A stretch of DNA of 64,000 nucleotides from Blepharisma stoltei. Taxonomy: Eukaryota > Ciliophora > Heterotrichea > Heterotrichida > Blepharismidae. The stretch is from contig CAJZBQ010000026.1 in the NCBI GenBank assembly GCA_914767885.1, positions 1 through 64,000 on the forward strand, read 5' to 3'. The translations under genes were made by a program, and so were the position numbers. Below, piece by piece: positions 44,886 through 56,400 of this stretch. Position 1 is the stretch's first letter. Every line of letters begins with the position of its first letter. Below the pieces are notes generated by a model, which saw only the letters and a list, made by a program, of their open reading frames with translations, searched no databases and was not told where the DNA came from.

Positions 44886-46060
44886 CTAAACCACTATTGT
44901 AGGAAAAGCTATATTTATTATATCAGCGATAGGGATTATTTTTATCAAAGATTTAATTTTCCTAAAATAAAAGTATATAATAAATGAAATCAAATTAAAA
45001 CCACCCAAAATTCCTATAATCACATTAATTTGGCCATCAACCGCACTTTGCAAATACTGATTATTTTCACTGATTAGCCCATTAAAGCTCAAATATAAGT
45101 CGTTTATAGCTAGCATAAATGCTGCCAGCCTAAGAAAGCTCCGAAAATGAATCTAGTTATATTTCGAGCTATTAAAGTGCCATGAAAAAGCCCTAAATAA
45201 AAATGTTTCACTTAAAAACGATAAGAAAAACCCTAATGTATTTTCCCATTTTTTAAAATTCTTCTTGGTTTGGTCTACGCTCTTGAGGCAATCGGCTTAA
45301 CAATTAGAGAATTATTCATTAGGCAGCAAATATAATTTTGGTAAATTCTATCGAAATATTGTAATTTGTTATCAATTTTGGTTGAATTTTTTATGTCATA
45401 GAGGATATTCCTTGTATATGATGCATAAAGGGCTAAAGATTCTCTTGAGTTTGGAAATGTGCCGGCTATTTGTTTATATTGATTATTGAGGAATGCAATA
45501 TATTCATCAATTTCTTTACTAATTTGCTCAGGCTTGGCTTTTCTGGTATTACTTCTTTTCAAAATTCCAATAAATTCACACACAATTCAGGTCTTTTTTC
45601 TAATTTTTTCGAATTGTGTAAAATATTCTAAAAATTCGTAACTTCACTACAATTCTTGAGTATTTTTTTAGCATAAATAAGCCTGATAATTTGTCTTCAA
45701 CCCTCAATCTTGAATTTTTTTGATTTTGCTTAATTTAATTCTTGCCAAAGAATTGTCTTCTAGTGCATATAAACAATAATTTGCTACCCAAATAGCTTGA
45801 AGTTTGCTTCCATTCAAGCTTTTTTCTATAAAGAAATTTTCAAAAATGTGAATAATTTTTCTATATTGTTAGAACATAATAAATCTCTAGCCCTTTTTTC
45901 AAGCTCTGAATTTATATCGATAAGCCGGTTCGGAATAGATGGAACTGATTTTCTCCATGACTTGTGTATAAATTGGATAGCTTGTTCACAATATCCACTT
46001 CACAACGGAGCAGAATTGAGCTATGCGAACCTACACATCAATGATCTATCCATATATAAA
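44886..46060 (-). pseudogene. TmcB-like multi-pass membrane protein, fragmentary (relic or IES-broken gene)
   Basis: Several minus-strand frames in order: EQAIQFIHKSWRKSVPSIPNR (about 45980), AIWVANYCLYALEDNSLARI (about 45800), FLNNQYKQIAGTFPNSRESL (about 45480) and a C-terminal membrane helix GQINVIIGILGGFNLISFII (about 45040). The iKL/Y-A/P-S pattern is that of the N-terminal region of ciliate TmcB-like proteins. The PAS region and most membrane helices are missing between 45480 and 45120. Frame changes between blocks may be IESs, but I could not restore a single frame, so I treat it as a relic. It is the source of the scraps found in the array spacers. Confidence 0.5.
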
Positions 46061-46431
46061 AAGTGACCCTTTAGGTGAGTAAGGAGTGAACAGAGATTCT
46101 GAGGCATGGTGGATTTAGTGTCTAGGAGTGTTTCACTATTTTGATAAAAGAAGGTCTGTGAAACACTAGTTCTGAGATAAAATGGGAGGTGTAATTATGA
46201 TATCACGCAGAACGGAAGACATCCTAAACACTAATTAAGTAAGTAATGATAGATAGTACAAATTCAATACTCGAGATCTTTATTTTCTTGAAATTCACCC
46301 CAGAAGCCAAATTCAAATAATTTCCTAAGCAGTTTACCATATTGATTATATTCAAATCCTAACTCAAATGTAAGCCGCTATGTAGGAACAAAATCAATAA
46401 GGCCAGTCTTATCTCCCCCAAACCTTCACGG
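46061..46431. other. intergenic, no gene seen
   Basis: Less AT-rich than typical spacer DNA, which suggests worn coding sequence, but no frame or motif could be assigned. Confidence 0.4.
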
Positions 46432-46704
46432 GTGTGTCTCCCACAAATCAAAGCTCCGCAAAACCCGTTCTTTCCTAACAGGAATTCGAAAAAAGAGCAC
46501 GAAGAAGCAGCTCTAAAAGATCAAATTGTTAGGGATGAGATAAAGCACATTCTGGCTCTGCCACAAATTAAAAGAAAGAATAAGTCTGCAGTTCTTGAAT
46601 GGGCTCCAGCTCGATGTAAAATCAACCCAATTATTAAAGATTCAAAGTTTCAAGAATCTGATAGCCTATCTGAGGCTTCGACATGCGATTTCTCGCAGCT
46701 ATAA
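46432..46704 (+). CDS. hypothetical hydrophilic protein fragment
   Basis: Open for 90 codons (PQIKAPQNPFFPNRNSKKEH ... SEASTCDFSQL) ending in TAA at 46702-46704. No ATG exists in frame; the open stretch reaches upstream to a TAA at about 46365, so this is probably the last exon of a gene broken by an IES or decay. Codon content looks coding. No domain recognised. Confidence 0.4.
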   Translation: MCLPQIKAPQNPFFPNRNSKKEHEEAALKDQIVRDEIKHILALPQIKRKNKSAVLEWAPARCKINPIIKDSKFQESDSLSEASTCDFSQL

Positions 46705-47336
46705 ATAGTGTTATTATAACTTATATTTGAAAGATTGTTTTAATTTTTCTTAATCCTCCAGTATTTTATAGAAAAATGAATCGATTTTTTCTTAGTTTTG
46801 TAAATAAAAAATAAAAATATTTCATTGTGGAAGTTTAGCGGAATCCGAGTAAAATAAGTAGGGATGAAATGGGATTTTATATGAGATATTATAATGTAAA
46901 TATGATGCAATTTTCAGATTTGACCAATATGGATTCAATATCAAAAATTTGAGAAAAATCGTTGAAATGTTTAAGTAGAAAGAAGATAAAAATTCGATAA
47001 AAAATAAAATTGAGTTTGACTGTTTAAATAATAATTATATATATAAAATTATTTATGCTTAAATCGTCAAAAATTTAGTCTTAACACTTTTTCATCAAAA
47101 AATATAGAATATTAATAAAAAACATTTAATTATTTCAAATCTCAATTTGAAGGTTTATTTAAGAACAAACTTAAACACTGAAACAAATCATTTTAATTTT
47201 TGATAAAAAATTATAGATCTGAATAAGGATAATTTAGAGCTCATCTTAAACAATTACAATTTTTATCGGCAAAATTATTATTTAACTATTTCTTTCTAAA
47301 AACCCTGTTTTATAGAATAATAAATTATTATAAATA
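46705..47336. other. AT-rich intergenic, no gene seen
   Basis: Very AT-rich, stop-filled; the last part is the 5' flank of the FolC gene. Confidence 0.5.
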
Positions 47337-48667
47337 ATGCAAGATTCAATATCAACATATCAAGATACCCTTAATTATCTTTACAGCCTCCATGCATCCC
47401 GCCACCACAACCCAATCCCTGTAATCCGCTCCTTATTACAAAAAATCGATAATCCCCATTTGTCCTACAAAGTCATCCACATCACAGGAACCAAAGGTAA
47501 AGGAACCGTGGCAACTCAATGTGCAGCAGTTCTTAGATCTGCAGGCTATAAAGTAGGCTTGATGACTTCTCCTCATTTAGTAGACTTTTGTGAGCGTTTC
47601 CAAGTGGATTTTCAATACATACCTCAGTCTTATGTAGCAGAGAACATCCCGATAATTCGCAATATCATTATCGAAAATAAAGGACCTCTCAGCTTCGCCC
47701 TTATGGCATAATCTATTCTTAATTAAATATAACTAAAAGAAAATTTTTATTTTTGCTTTGAAATAATTGCCCTAATTAAATTAATAAAAAATATTCATTA
47801 GGCTTTAAATATTTCAGAGACCAAAACTGTGACTGAGCCGTAATTGAAGTTGGCTGCGGCGCCACCCACGACTACACAAATGTTGTCGAGCCTGAGATTT
47901 CTGTTATAACTTCTATAGGCCTCGACCATTGCCACATCTTTGGAAATACTTATGAAGACATCGCCCTAGAAAAGTCTGGGATCATAAAATTCCACAAACC
48001 TTGTGTAGTTGGCCCAAGTTGCCCAACAAAAGAATTTTTAAGAAAAGTCGCAGAAGAAAAAGAAGCTGAAATTTATTTTGTCGAAAAAGGAGATAGCTAC
48101 GAAACATTTGACCAAGAAAATTCTAATATCACAAGGCAAATTTTTAAGGCTTTAAACCAAAAAGAACAAATTGTAAGGGAAAGTGATATAGAAAAAGGGG
48201 TAAGATGGAGACCACCGTGCAGGAAACAAGTGATTAATGCAAATGGGAAGACAGTGATTTTAGATGTAGGGCATAATCCTATGGCTTTGGAAAGGCTTTT
48301 TGCTGACTTAAATTTAAGTTTTGCTGGGAAAAGGATTAGGGTTGTCTTTGGGATGGGAAAAAAGAGAGATGATCGTGAGTTGTTGGAAATTGTCTGTAGA
48401 CATGCGAGCTGTTTGCATTTAATTACAGCTAATAATGAGCTGTTGTTTGGGTATCAGGAGCTTGAAAATACTGCAAGAAGTATTAATGCAGAAATTGTGT
48501 CGATTTCTGGACATATTAGTAGTGTTTTGCCGACGGCGATTGAGGAGATGGATCAGGAGAATGAAATTTTGTTGGTTGTTGGGTCGTGCTTCATTATGGA
48601 AGGAGCTAAATCAGCGTTAGAACTGATTGGAGCTGAGGTTAATCTTAGTTTAGATAGAGAATTTTAA
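47337..48667 (+). CDS. folC-like: folylpolyglutamate synthase / dihydrofolate synthase family, one IES
   Basis: 409 aa after removing 47709-47809. ATP-dependent Mur-ligase-fold enzyme that adds glutamate to folates. Motifs in order: P-loop ITGTKGKGTVA (usual form GTNGKGS), MTSPHL, then after the join AYFRDQNCDWAVIEVGCGAT (usual EVGLGGR), TNVVEP, ITSIGLDH, EKSGIIK, and in the C-terminal domain VILDVGHNP (usual DGAHN). TGA near 47845 is Trp (CDWAVIEVG). Shorter than the bacterial enzyme of about 420 residues and much shorter than animal FPGS; no mitochondrial signal. The join falls exactly where the family has the helix before EVG, which strongly supports the IES call. ATG at 47337 is the first in frame. 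Confidence 0.88.
47709..47809. other. inferred IES, 101 nt, in FolC gene
   Basis: TA at 47709-47710 and 47810-47811. AT-rich with stops in frame (TAA at the left TA itself). Joining gives SFALMAYFRDQNCDWAVIEV, matching the family alignment without gap. Confidence 0.85.
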
Positions 48668-48691
48668 TTCATTTATTGCTTAATTTAACTA

Positions 48692-48953
48692 ACTTCCCCA
48701 TTTAAATTTGAGCAAAATCATACTTTTTAGGCAAATTTCCAATAATAAATTTTAAAGCTGAAAATACTAATTTTTATATAAATAACTTTAACCTAATTTT
48801 TAATAGGAAAAAATTGCAATTAGAATACTTATTAAACAGTTGCTACATTTAATAAAATAATTTTGTGAATTAATTCTCTATAAAAATAAAATTAAAATTT
48901 AAAAAATGCATTCAATTTATAATTTTCACTATCATTTAAAAGGGAATAAAGTA
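48692..48953. mobile_element. MITE-like element, subfamily C
   Basis: TA at 48690-48691 and 48952-48953. Left end ACTTCCCCATTTAAATTTGA, right end as reverse complement ACTTTATTCCCTTTTAAATG. AT-rich inside. Weaker match than 5845-6130. Confidence 0.5.
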
Positions 48954-49007
48954 ATATTCTCTTTATATGTATATTATTTAGAGTAGTGATTGCATAAAAA
49001 TACTTAT

Positions 49008-50170
49008 ATGCTGGTTTTTCTTTTTAAAGTGGCTTATGCTTTAAAATCTCGATTGCAACCCTAACGCTAGAGCACAGCATAATTTAAATTCAGATAAGAT
49101 GTTTTATCCGCTCGCCTTCATGCATAACTGGGCTATGCAATTATTATTCTTTAGAATCCAACCCCAAAAGAAAATAACTAATGAAATTTAGCGAATTACT
49201 ACGAATTTTGCATTTTATCAGGATGTACCTTTTGCTTATTAAATGTGATAGATCTAGAAAAATGCAGATTTTGTGCAAAAAATTGTCACGAAGATATTCT
49301 TTGGAATGGAAATTGTGATGAAGAATGTAAAACGGCTAAATGCAGGTAGATTTAAATGATTGTGGATAATGCGCTATAAACTGTAAGCTGAGGCAAATTA
49401 ATAAAAAATTGCGATCCTGAGTGTAATAATCCTAATTGCGGGTAAGATGGAAATGATTGTGAATGTGTCCCTAATTAGATTATGGAAAATACAAGCTAGA
49501 ATGACTGATTTTAGATTGTAATTACTACTCGATAGGGGCTCAATGCATTTATTAAGATCTTATTCTATCATTATCATAAAGTATTTTTTCCCCTTTTTAT
49601 ACATAGCTCATAGGCAAATTAGAGAATTTTATCTGCCTTGGCAATTTTTAAATTAATGTATCATGCCTTTTTTCCCAGCATAAATCACCTGGAAACAGGT
49701 ATTTGCTGCTATTTTTCGATCAAGTGTCTATTGATTATAAAGTTTCAGCCAAATGATCTCAAGGAAATGCTTGCAAGAGGTTATATTCAGAAAAATAGAT
49801 ATATAGCTTAAATAAGCTTTTCTGCCATGGCAAATTGTTTTCAAATTTTAAAGAAAATCTCTTTTTTATGAATTAATTAATTTATATAAAATTATTCACA
49901 AAAAATTGCAATTCTGGCTGCATGAATAAACTATTTTGATAAAAGCGTTAAAAGCTGTCCTCAAAGCTATTCTAATAATCCAATTACCCATTCAACTTGC
50001 TATATTAATTAATAAAAAGGAAACCAAAATCCATCAAAATTTATCTTGACCATAATGCTACTAATAGTATTGCTGATGGGTCACAAAATAATCCTTGCAA
50101 AACCCTCGAAACAAAATTATTAGAATCCTCAATGCTCTAATCAATTTAGATTGCTTAAGTAAGGGTCTCC
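49008..50170 (+). pseudogene. decayed 5' duplicate of the LNR/beta-helix receptor gene
   Basis: Starts with the same MLVFL signal peptide as 50462 and follows that gene base by base: Cys-rich start, LNR repeats (GNCDEECKTAKC, CDPECNNPNC still visible), the region around 49680-49980, and IYLDHNATNSIADGSQNNPC (KIYVDYNATSSIFDGS in the intact gene). Many in-frame TAA/TAG and frame changes, and the introns have lost their GT. None of the MITE-type elements present in the intact gene occurs here, so those inserted after the duplication or were lost. Confidence 0.75.
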
Positions 50171-50461
50171 TTCATTTGGAAATGCAAGAGTGAGTCATAT
50201 ATCCATTATATATGCTAAAGTCCCAGAGTAGTTATTTTTATAAATTTTTCCCAAGTCTTGATAAAGATTTGCTAAATTTAATAATATCAAGTTACCAAAG
50301 GAGACCATCTTCACTTTGTTCAAGTTGCATTATCAAAAAAATTTTATTCTTAATTTAAACAATAAACTATTTAAATATATGTTTAGTATTTATCATCGAA
50401 AAAAATGATTAAAATCTATCATTTTATCTGCAATTTTTCTTCAATTGTATAAAAAATATCC
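50171..50461. other. 5' flank of the LNR/beta-helix gene, no gene seen
   Basis: AT-rich spacer whose last part is similar to 48780-49007, the flank of the duplicate. Confidence 0.5.
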
Positions 50462-53400
50462 ATGCTGGTTTTTCTTATTCATATATCTCATGCTTTGCAT
50501 CTAGACTGCAATCCTAATATTTGCGAAAAATACAATGTAATCTAGACTCAGATAGGAGATAATATTTGCTCACCTTCATGTATGATTGAGCCTTGCAATT
50601 ATGATTCCTCAGAAAATAATTTTCCTGATAAAATCACTATTATAAAATCCAGTGATTGCTATAGGCGTGTCCTGTAAATAGCCTGATATGAGCTAGGGAT
50701 AGAGGCCAAAACTTCGCACTTGGCTCGGCCAAAATGGATTGGTCGAACCAAGTGAAAGGAGACTTATTTGCCACTTTCCACTTGGCTCGATCAGCCCCTT
50801 TTGGCCGAACCAAGTGGGAAGTTTTGGCCTCTATCCCTAGCCCATTGCAGGCTGTTTACAGGATATGCCTATATGAATTCTGCATTTCATCTGGCTGCAC
50901 TCTTGAGCTATTAGAAAACGATAAATGTGACGATGGTAATATATATATAAGAATGCAAAATACAAGAATGCGCTTGAGATTTAGGACAATGTGGATTTTG
51001 TGCTAAAAATTGCTATGAAGATATGCTTAATGATGGAAATTGCGATGAAGAATGCAATACAGCTGAATGCCGATATGATTTAAATGATTGTGGATGATGT
51101 GCAAAAGACTGTAAATTGGAAATGATTAATAATGGAATTTGTGATCCTGAGTGTAATAATGCTGAGTGCGAATATGATGGAAAAGACTGTAAATGTGCTC
51201 CTAACTGTAAGTTTGAGGACTATGGGAAATGCAAGCCAGAATGTATGGTTCCAGACTGTAACTATGACTCTATATGAATGACATGTCAAAATGAAAATCT
51301 TAGGAAATTTTATCTATATTGGCAATTATTAAATTACGATTTTTTATCTACACAAAACATCGATTTCTCAAACTGCACTTCGAGCCTCAATGATAATTTT
51401 ATTAGCTGTCAAATTTATAATTTGTATGAAACTGGTGAGCTATTAACAGACAATTGCGAATCAAGCTGCCTTAAATGCACAAATAGTTCAGACTGCGTCG
51501 AATGCGATTGTTCGAAAGGGTATATAAACTTTTTTGACAAATGCGTTATGAGCTGCCCTCAAGGCTATTCTCCTCATCCTCTAATCCCTTCAATTTGCTA
51601 TAGTAATTAATAATAAGGAGGCGAAGATTCAGTTAAAATTTATGTCGATTATATAGCAGTTGCCCGATGATGGCGCTCAATGCGCCATCATCGGGCAACA
51701 CCAGACCCTGGGTCCACACTGGAAATGGATTCCACGTGTGGAGTCCTTTTTAACATGTGGATAATCCTCATTTCCACGCGCCAAAATGGGCTCCACGCGT
51801 GGAACACATTTCACGTGTGGAACACATTTCACGTGTGGAACACATTTCACGTGTGGAACACATTTCACGTGTGGAACACATTTCACGTGTGGAACACATT
51901 TCACGTGTGGAACACATTTCACGTGTGGAACACATTTCACGTGTGGAACACATTTCACGTGTGGACCCTTGTCTGGTGTTGCCCGATGATGGCGCATTGA
52001 GCGCCATCATCGGGCAACTGCTATAATGCAACTAGTAGCATCTTTGATGGCTCTAAAAAATATCCTTATAAAACTCTTTATGATGCAGTTACTAACGCTA
52101 AAAATCCATATATTGAAATTTTACTGAAGCCTGGAATACACAAAATTAACTATGAAATACCTATAAATCCAATAATCATGTCTTTGACATTAAAATCTGA
52201 CTGTGATAATGACTGTTCTGAATATGCATTTCTCAATATAACAAGTAGCAAATTTTCATTCCCAACAGCAGGAGCTTTATATGTAAATTTCTATAATTTA
52301 ATAATTGACAGAAAAACTGTCAATGGCCCGTATATGGTTTATGCTACTGATGATGCATCAGAATCATCTATTTGTCCACAATTAGATTTTTTGAATTTAA
52401 TTGAAATTAAAAAGAAGGCAAAATTTAAAGTTGAAAATTCAACTTTTCAAAATATAAGATATAATGTGCGGCATGTTATCAGTGCTGAGGGTACGATAAA
52501 CCTTTATAATACAAACTTTACAAATATAAATACCTTTTTTTGTCCAGGCTGATTCTCTGTAATTATGCTTTCATGCAGCTCTTCGTGCTACAGCAGTTCA
52601 TTTATATATGAATCAGGTTATGTTTCTTTAAAAAATGGGTATTTTAGCACCCTCATAAGTTTTGCTTCAAGTTTTCTTGTATCAGAAGGCTTCAAAAATA
52701 TTGAATTTAATCATGTCGACTTTTCAAATATTTTAGTCTTAGGAGAGTGAGAAATTTCTTCTTTATCCTTTGAAGGCTGCAAGTCATTATTATGCATTAA
52801 AGACTGTAAGCAAGCTGTAATTACCAATAATAAATTCAGTCATATTTTTACAGAAAATGATTTAATCTTTATTAGCATTGAAAAAGATTATTCCATTTTA
52901 AAAGACCATAACACAATTTTTAATTTTAATCATAAATAATAAGGGTTTACAAAGTATTATCCATCAAATTTAAGGTTTTCAAGCTGAAAAAGCTGCAATA
53001 TATAATCAAAACTGTATATATGAGATGATTTTCAATAGTTATATTTGATAATAATCAATTCAATTATACGTCTTCTGGGAATAATTTTTTTTCCATAAAA
53101 TCTCAATCTGAATCTTCCAGTATTTTTATAAAAAATTATGAAATATCAAACAGCCTATGCTCTTTAAATATAATCAATATAGAAGGAACAGGGAAAAATA
53201 TTGAAGCTGACATTGAAAATATTTCAATAAAATATTCATTGTTTGATCATATTATAAACTCAAAGGAAACTAAAGTCCTGAAAATAGCTTCAGTGCATAC
53301 TGATACTTTGCTAACTCAGGCGGAACCAGAAATAGCTGAAAATATAAGCTATTCTAATAATCTTATAAGATTTGGGTTGAAACTGTATCATGAGCCAATC

Positions 53401-56400
53401 GTTTCTTTTATAAATGCATCTAATGGTGATATTTCAATCTGAAACATCACAATAAACAGCACAACATTTATTGACAGCCTAACTGAATTGCATTTTGCTG
53501 ATCTAAGAGACTTAGATGATCTTTCAATTGAAAATATTGAATTAGAATGCTTTATAGTTACAGATGATTTTACTTTATCAATAGAAAATAGCAAAAAAAG
53601 TATCTTTAGCAATATACATATCACAGACTGCAAAATACTTGCTCATAATATACTATCAGCACATTTTTTAAATATCAAGCTTGATATGAATAATTATAAC
53701 AGAGCTTTGCTTCATTTAAGAGAATGCAGAAACGCAACAATTGATTCTTCTTATTTCAATTCTAGCTTGATTAGCACTGAATCTCAATATAAAGATTATT
53801 CATTTTTCGGAGTTTATGATACAATATTTGTAGACAGCAATCTTTATTTAAATGATTCTTCAAACTTCGGTGACTACCATTTCATAGAGTGCTCATTTTT
53901 AAATGCATCTTTGAATAATGGCAGTGTAATTACAGCTTACTTTATAAGTGAAAATATGTCAATTTTAACCAAGAAATGCGATTTTCTATTAAATGGGCAA
54001 TACCAATTATATATAATAGGCGGAAACTACCATGATATTGATAGCAGTTTTAAAGAAAACCATTCAGTTTTTTACGCCTATCAAAAAAATGACAATTTTA
54101 ATAGTACTTATTCATTTCAAGCTTTTATTTTTTCAGTCAATATGGAATCCTACGCAAGTAGCTTTGATTCTTGTGATGAATATGATTCATATAATGACGA
54201 ATCATTTTTTGATGCAGATATAGATGATGCTATCGCAGAAGTAGAGACTTGGGAAGAAGAAATTCGCATGATGGAAATAGAGGGAGAAGATGAAGTCTCA
54301 TATTGCCAAGGAAATTGGGAGGAAGAGCTAGCTTCCAGCCTGGGAAGTAGCGGATTTAATTAGATTCTGCTCTGGGCAGCTAAACGAGAGGAGGACGTTG
54401 ATGTTCGCCACATGATTTAGGGCGACACCCTATGACTTAGAAGTAAGCCAGCAGAGAGAAATTAAAAGGCAAAAGAGGAAGAGGTAAAGGAGAAGGAAGG
54501 AGAAATTGAAAAGGCGCAAAAAGCTGGAAAGTCCGGGAAAGCAGGGACTGCAAAAGCCCAACAACAATCCCAAAAAACCCAACAAACTCCGCAAAGAAGT
54601 CAGCAGGAACTGAAGAAATCCTTGAAAAAGGCGAAGAAACTCTTGAAGGAGCTGGAAAGATCCTTGAGAAAGCTGAGAAAACCCTTGTAGGAACTGGAGG
54701 AGTCCCTAAAGGGGCTTGAAAAACTGATGAACTTGGTGGTATGCCTGAAGAAGATGTCGAAGGCACTGAAGAAGAATCCGAAGGAAGAGAAAAAAAAGAA
54801 GACCATAAGGCCTTTTCGGTCACCTTGACACTTAACCTATTCATTTCAAGGCACTGAATTTTACGATAGTTGAGGAAATGGCAATTCATTTGAAGTTGGT
54901 AATGGAACATTGAATTTCACTGATTGCACATTTCTAGAAAATAAAGCTTTCTCAATTGAAACTGAATCCTCTCTTTTTATAAATAATTGCAGCTTCACTA
55001 AGAATTATCAATATAGTTCTCTTATACGAGCAAACGGCCCATACAGTATCATTAAGAACAGCTACTTTGCAAATAATGAGATAGATGTAAATTCTTCAAG
55101 CTTGATCCTTGAGATATATAACTCAACTTTTTATCGTAATATTGACAACGGATGAAATGATAACATTATTACTTTTAAGCATGGAGAAGATTTCAAAATT
55201 TGAAATTCAAAATTTATAGTATCAGTCTCATCAATAGCAATTTATGCTTATGGAAATAGTACTAAAATACAAAATTGCTATTTTAAAGTGTTGCAACCTT
55301 CAAATTTCGGAAGCATTAGTTTTGAGGGAGATTACCTATATATATCAAATATCACGATGATTGGAATAAATAACCCTGACCCAAATAGTTTTGATCATCC
55401 ATCGTTTATATATGTGTATTATTCCCAAATTATGGATATAGAGGATTCTTATTTTGAAGGATATTATAATGCTGCAGCAAATTTACTAGAAATAGATTAT
55501 ATAAACATAAAACGAAGCTTATTTAAAAATGGGTCAAAGAGCAGGGCATTAGAAATTAGCAAATATTATGAATGCTATCTATCTGACTTAAAATTTATTA
55601 ATAACACCAATAGTGACACAGGAGGCTCTATAAAATCTGTCAATGATAACAATTATAGATATTATTCACAATCCAATATTATTATTGTTGATAATTGTGA
55701 ATTTGATAATAATCAGGCAACAAATTTTGGAGGAGCAATAGTACTAGATGGATGTGATGCCATAATAAAAAACTCGAAATTCACTAATAATACATCAGAT
55801 ATCGGAGGGGCCATTGTATCTTTATGCCAGAAAAACAATAGGACTAACTATTTGGTAAATAATACTTTTTATCATAATAAGGCTTTAATTGGAGGAGCAG
55901 TATATTGAGAAGGCAGCTATCAAAATACATCAGGGAATACTTTTATTGCTAATTACGCAGAATATGGGAATAATACAGCTTCTCAACCAGTAAAATTGTT
56001 AATAACAAAGCCGCCTTATAATATGTTGAGTGGAAGCGAAATTATTGAAAAAAAAATAGTGTGTGGATCAGACTATATTATATCCTTTCAAGCTGCTCTC
56101 ATCGATATAGACAATCAGACTGTCTCTTATGGGTACGACGACTCTTTAGCCTTTTTAAATTGTGAAACCAATGGAGCAAAAATTATTGGAACCTACAAAG
56201 AGTACCCAAAATGAGGAATGATCAATTTTGATAGTTTCTCATTATCTTGTCCCCCAGGAATAGAAATAGTTTTAAGCCTAAGCTATTCTGGAAAAGTATA
56301 TTATTATTTCAACAATAGTAAGTTTTATAATCTCCCAGAAGCCAAAATTATTATAGATACCAGATCCTGTGAAAAAGGAGAATATAGGGATAATGATAGA

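Noticed and set aside
51796-51965. CRISPR-like array
   Set aside because: Units are contiguous 18-mers with no spacers, in a eukaryote; it is a satellite.
51677-52031. Five overlapping open frames on both strands around the 18-bp repeat
   Set aside because: They exist only because the repeat unit is a multiple of three without stops; none has a start context, and all lie inside an IES.
54437-54910. Minus-strand 157-codon frame rich in S/P/F
   Set aside because: It is the shadow of GA-rich repeats inside the 729-nt insertion and ends in host coding sequence.
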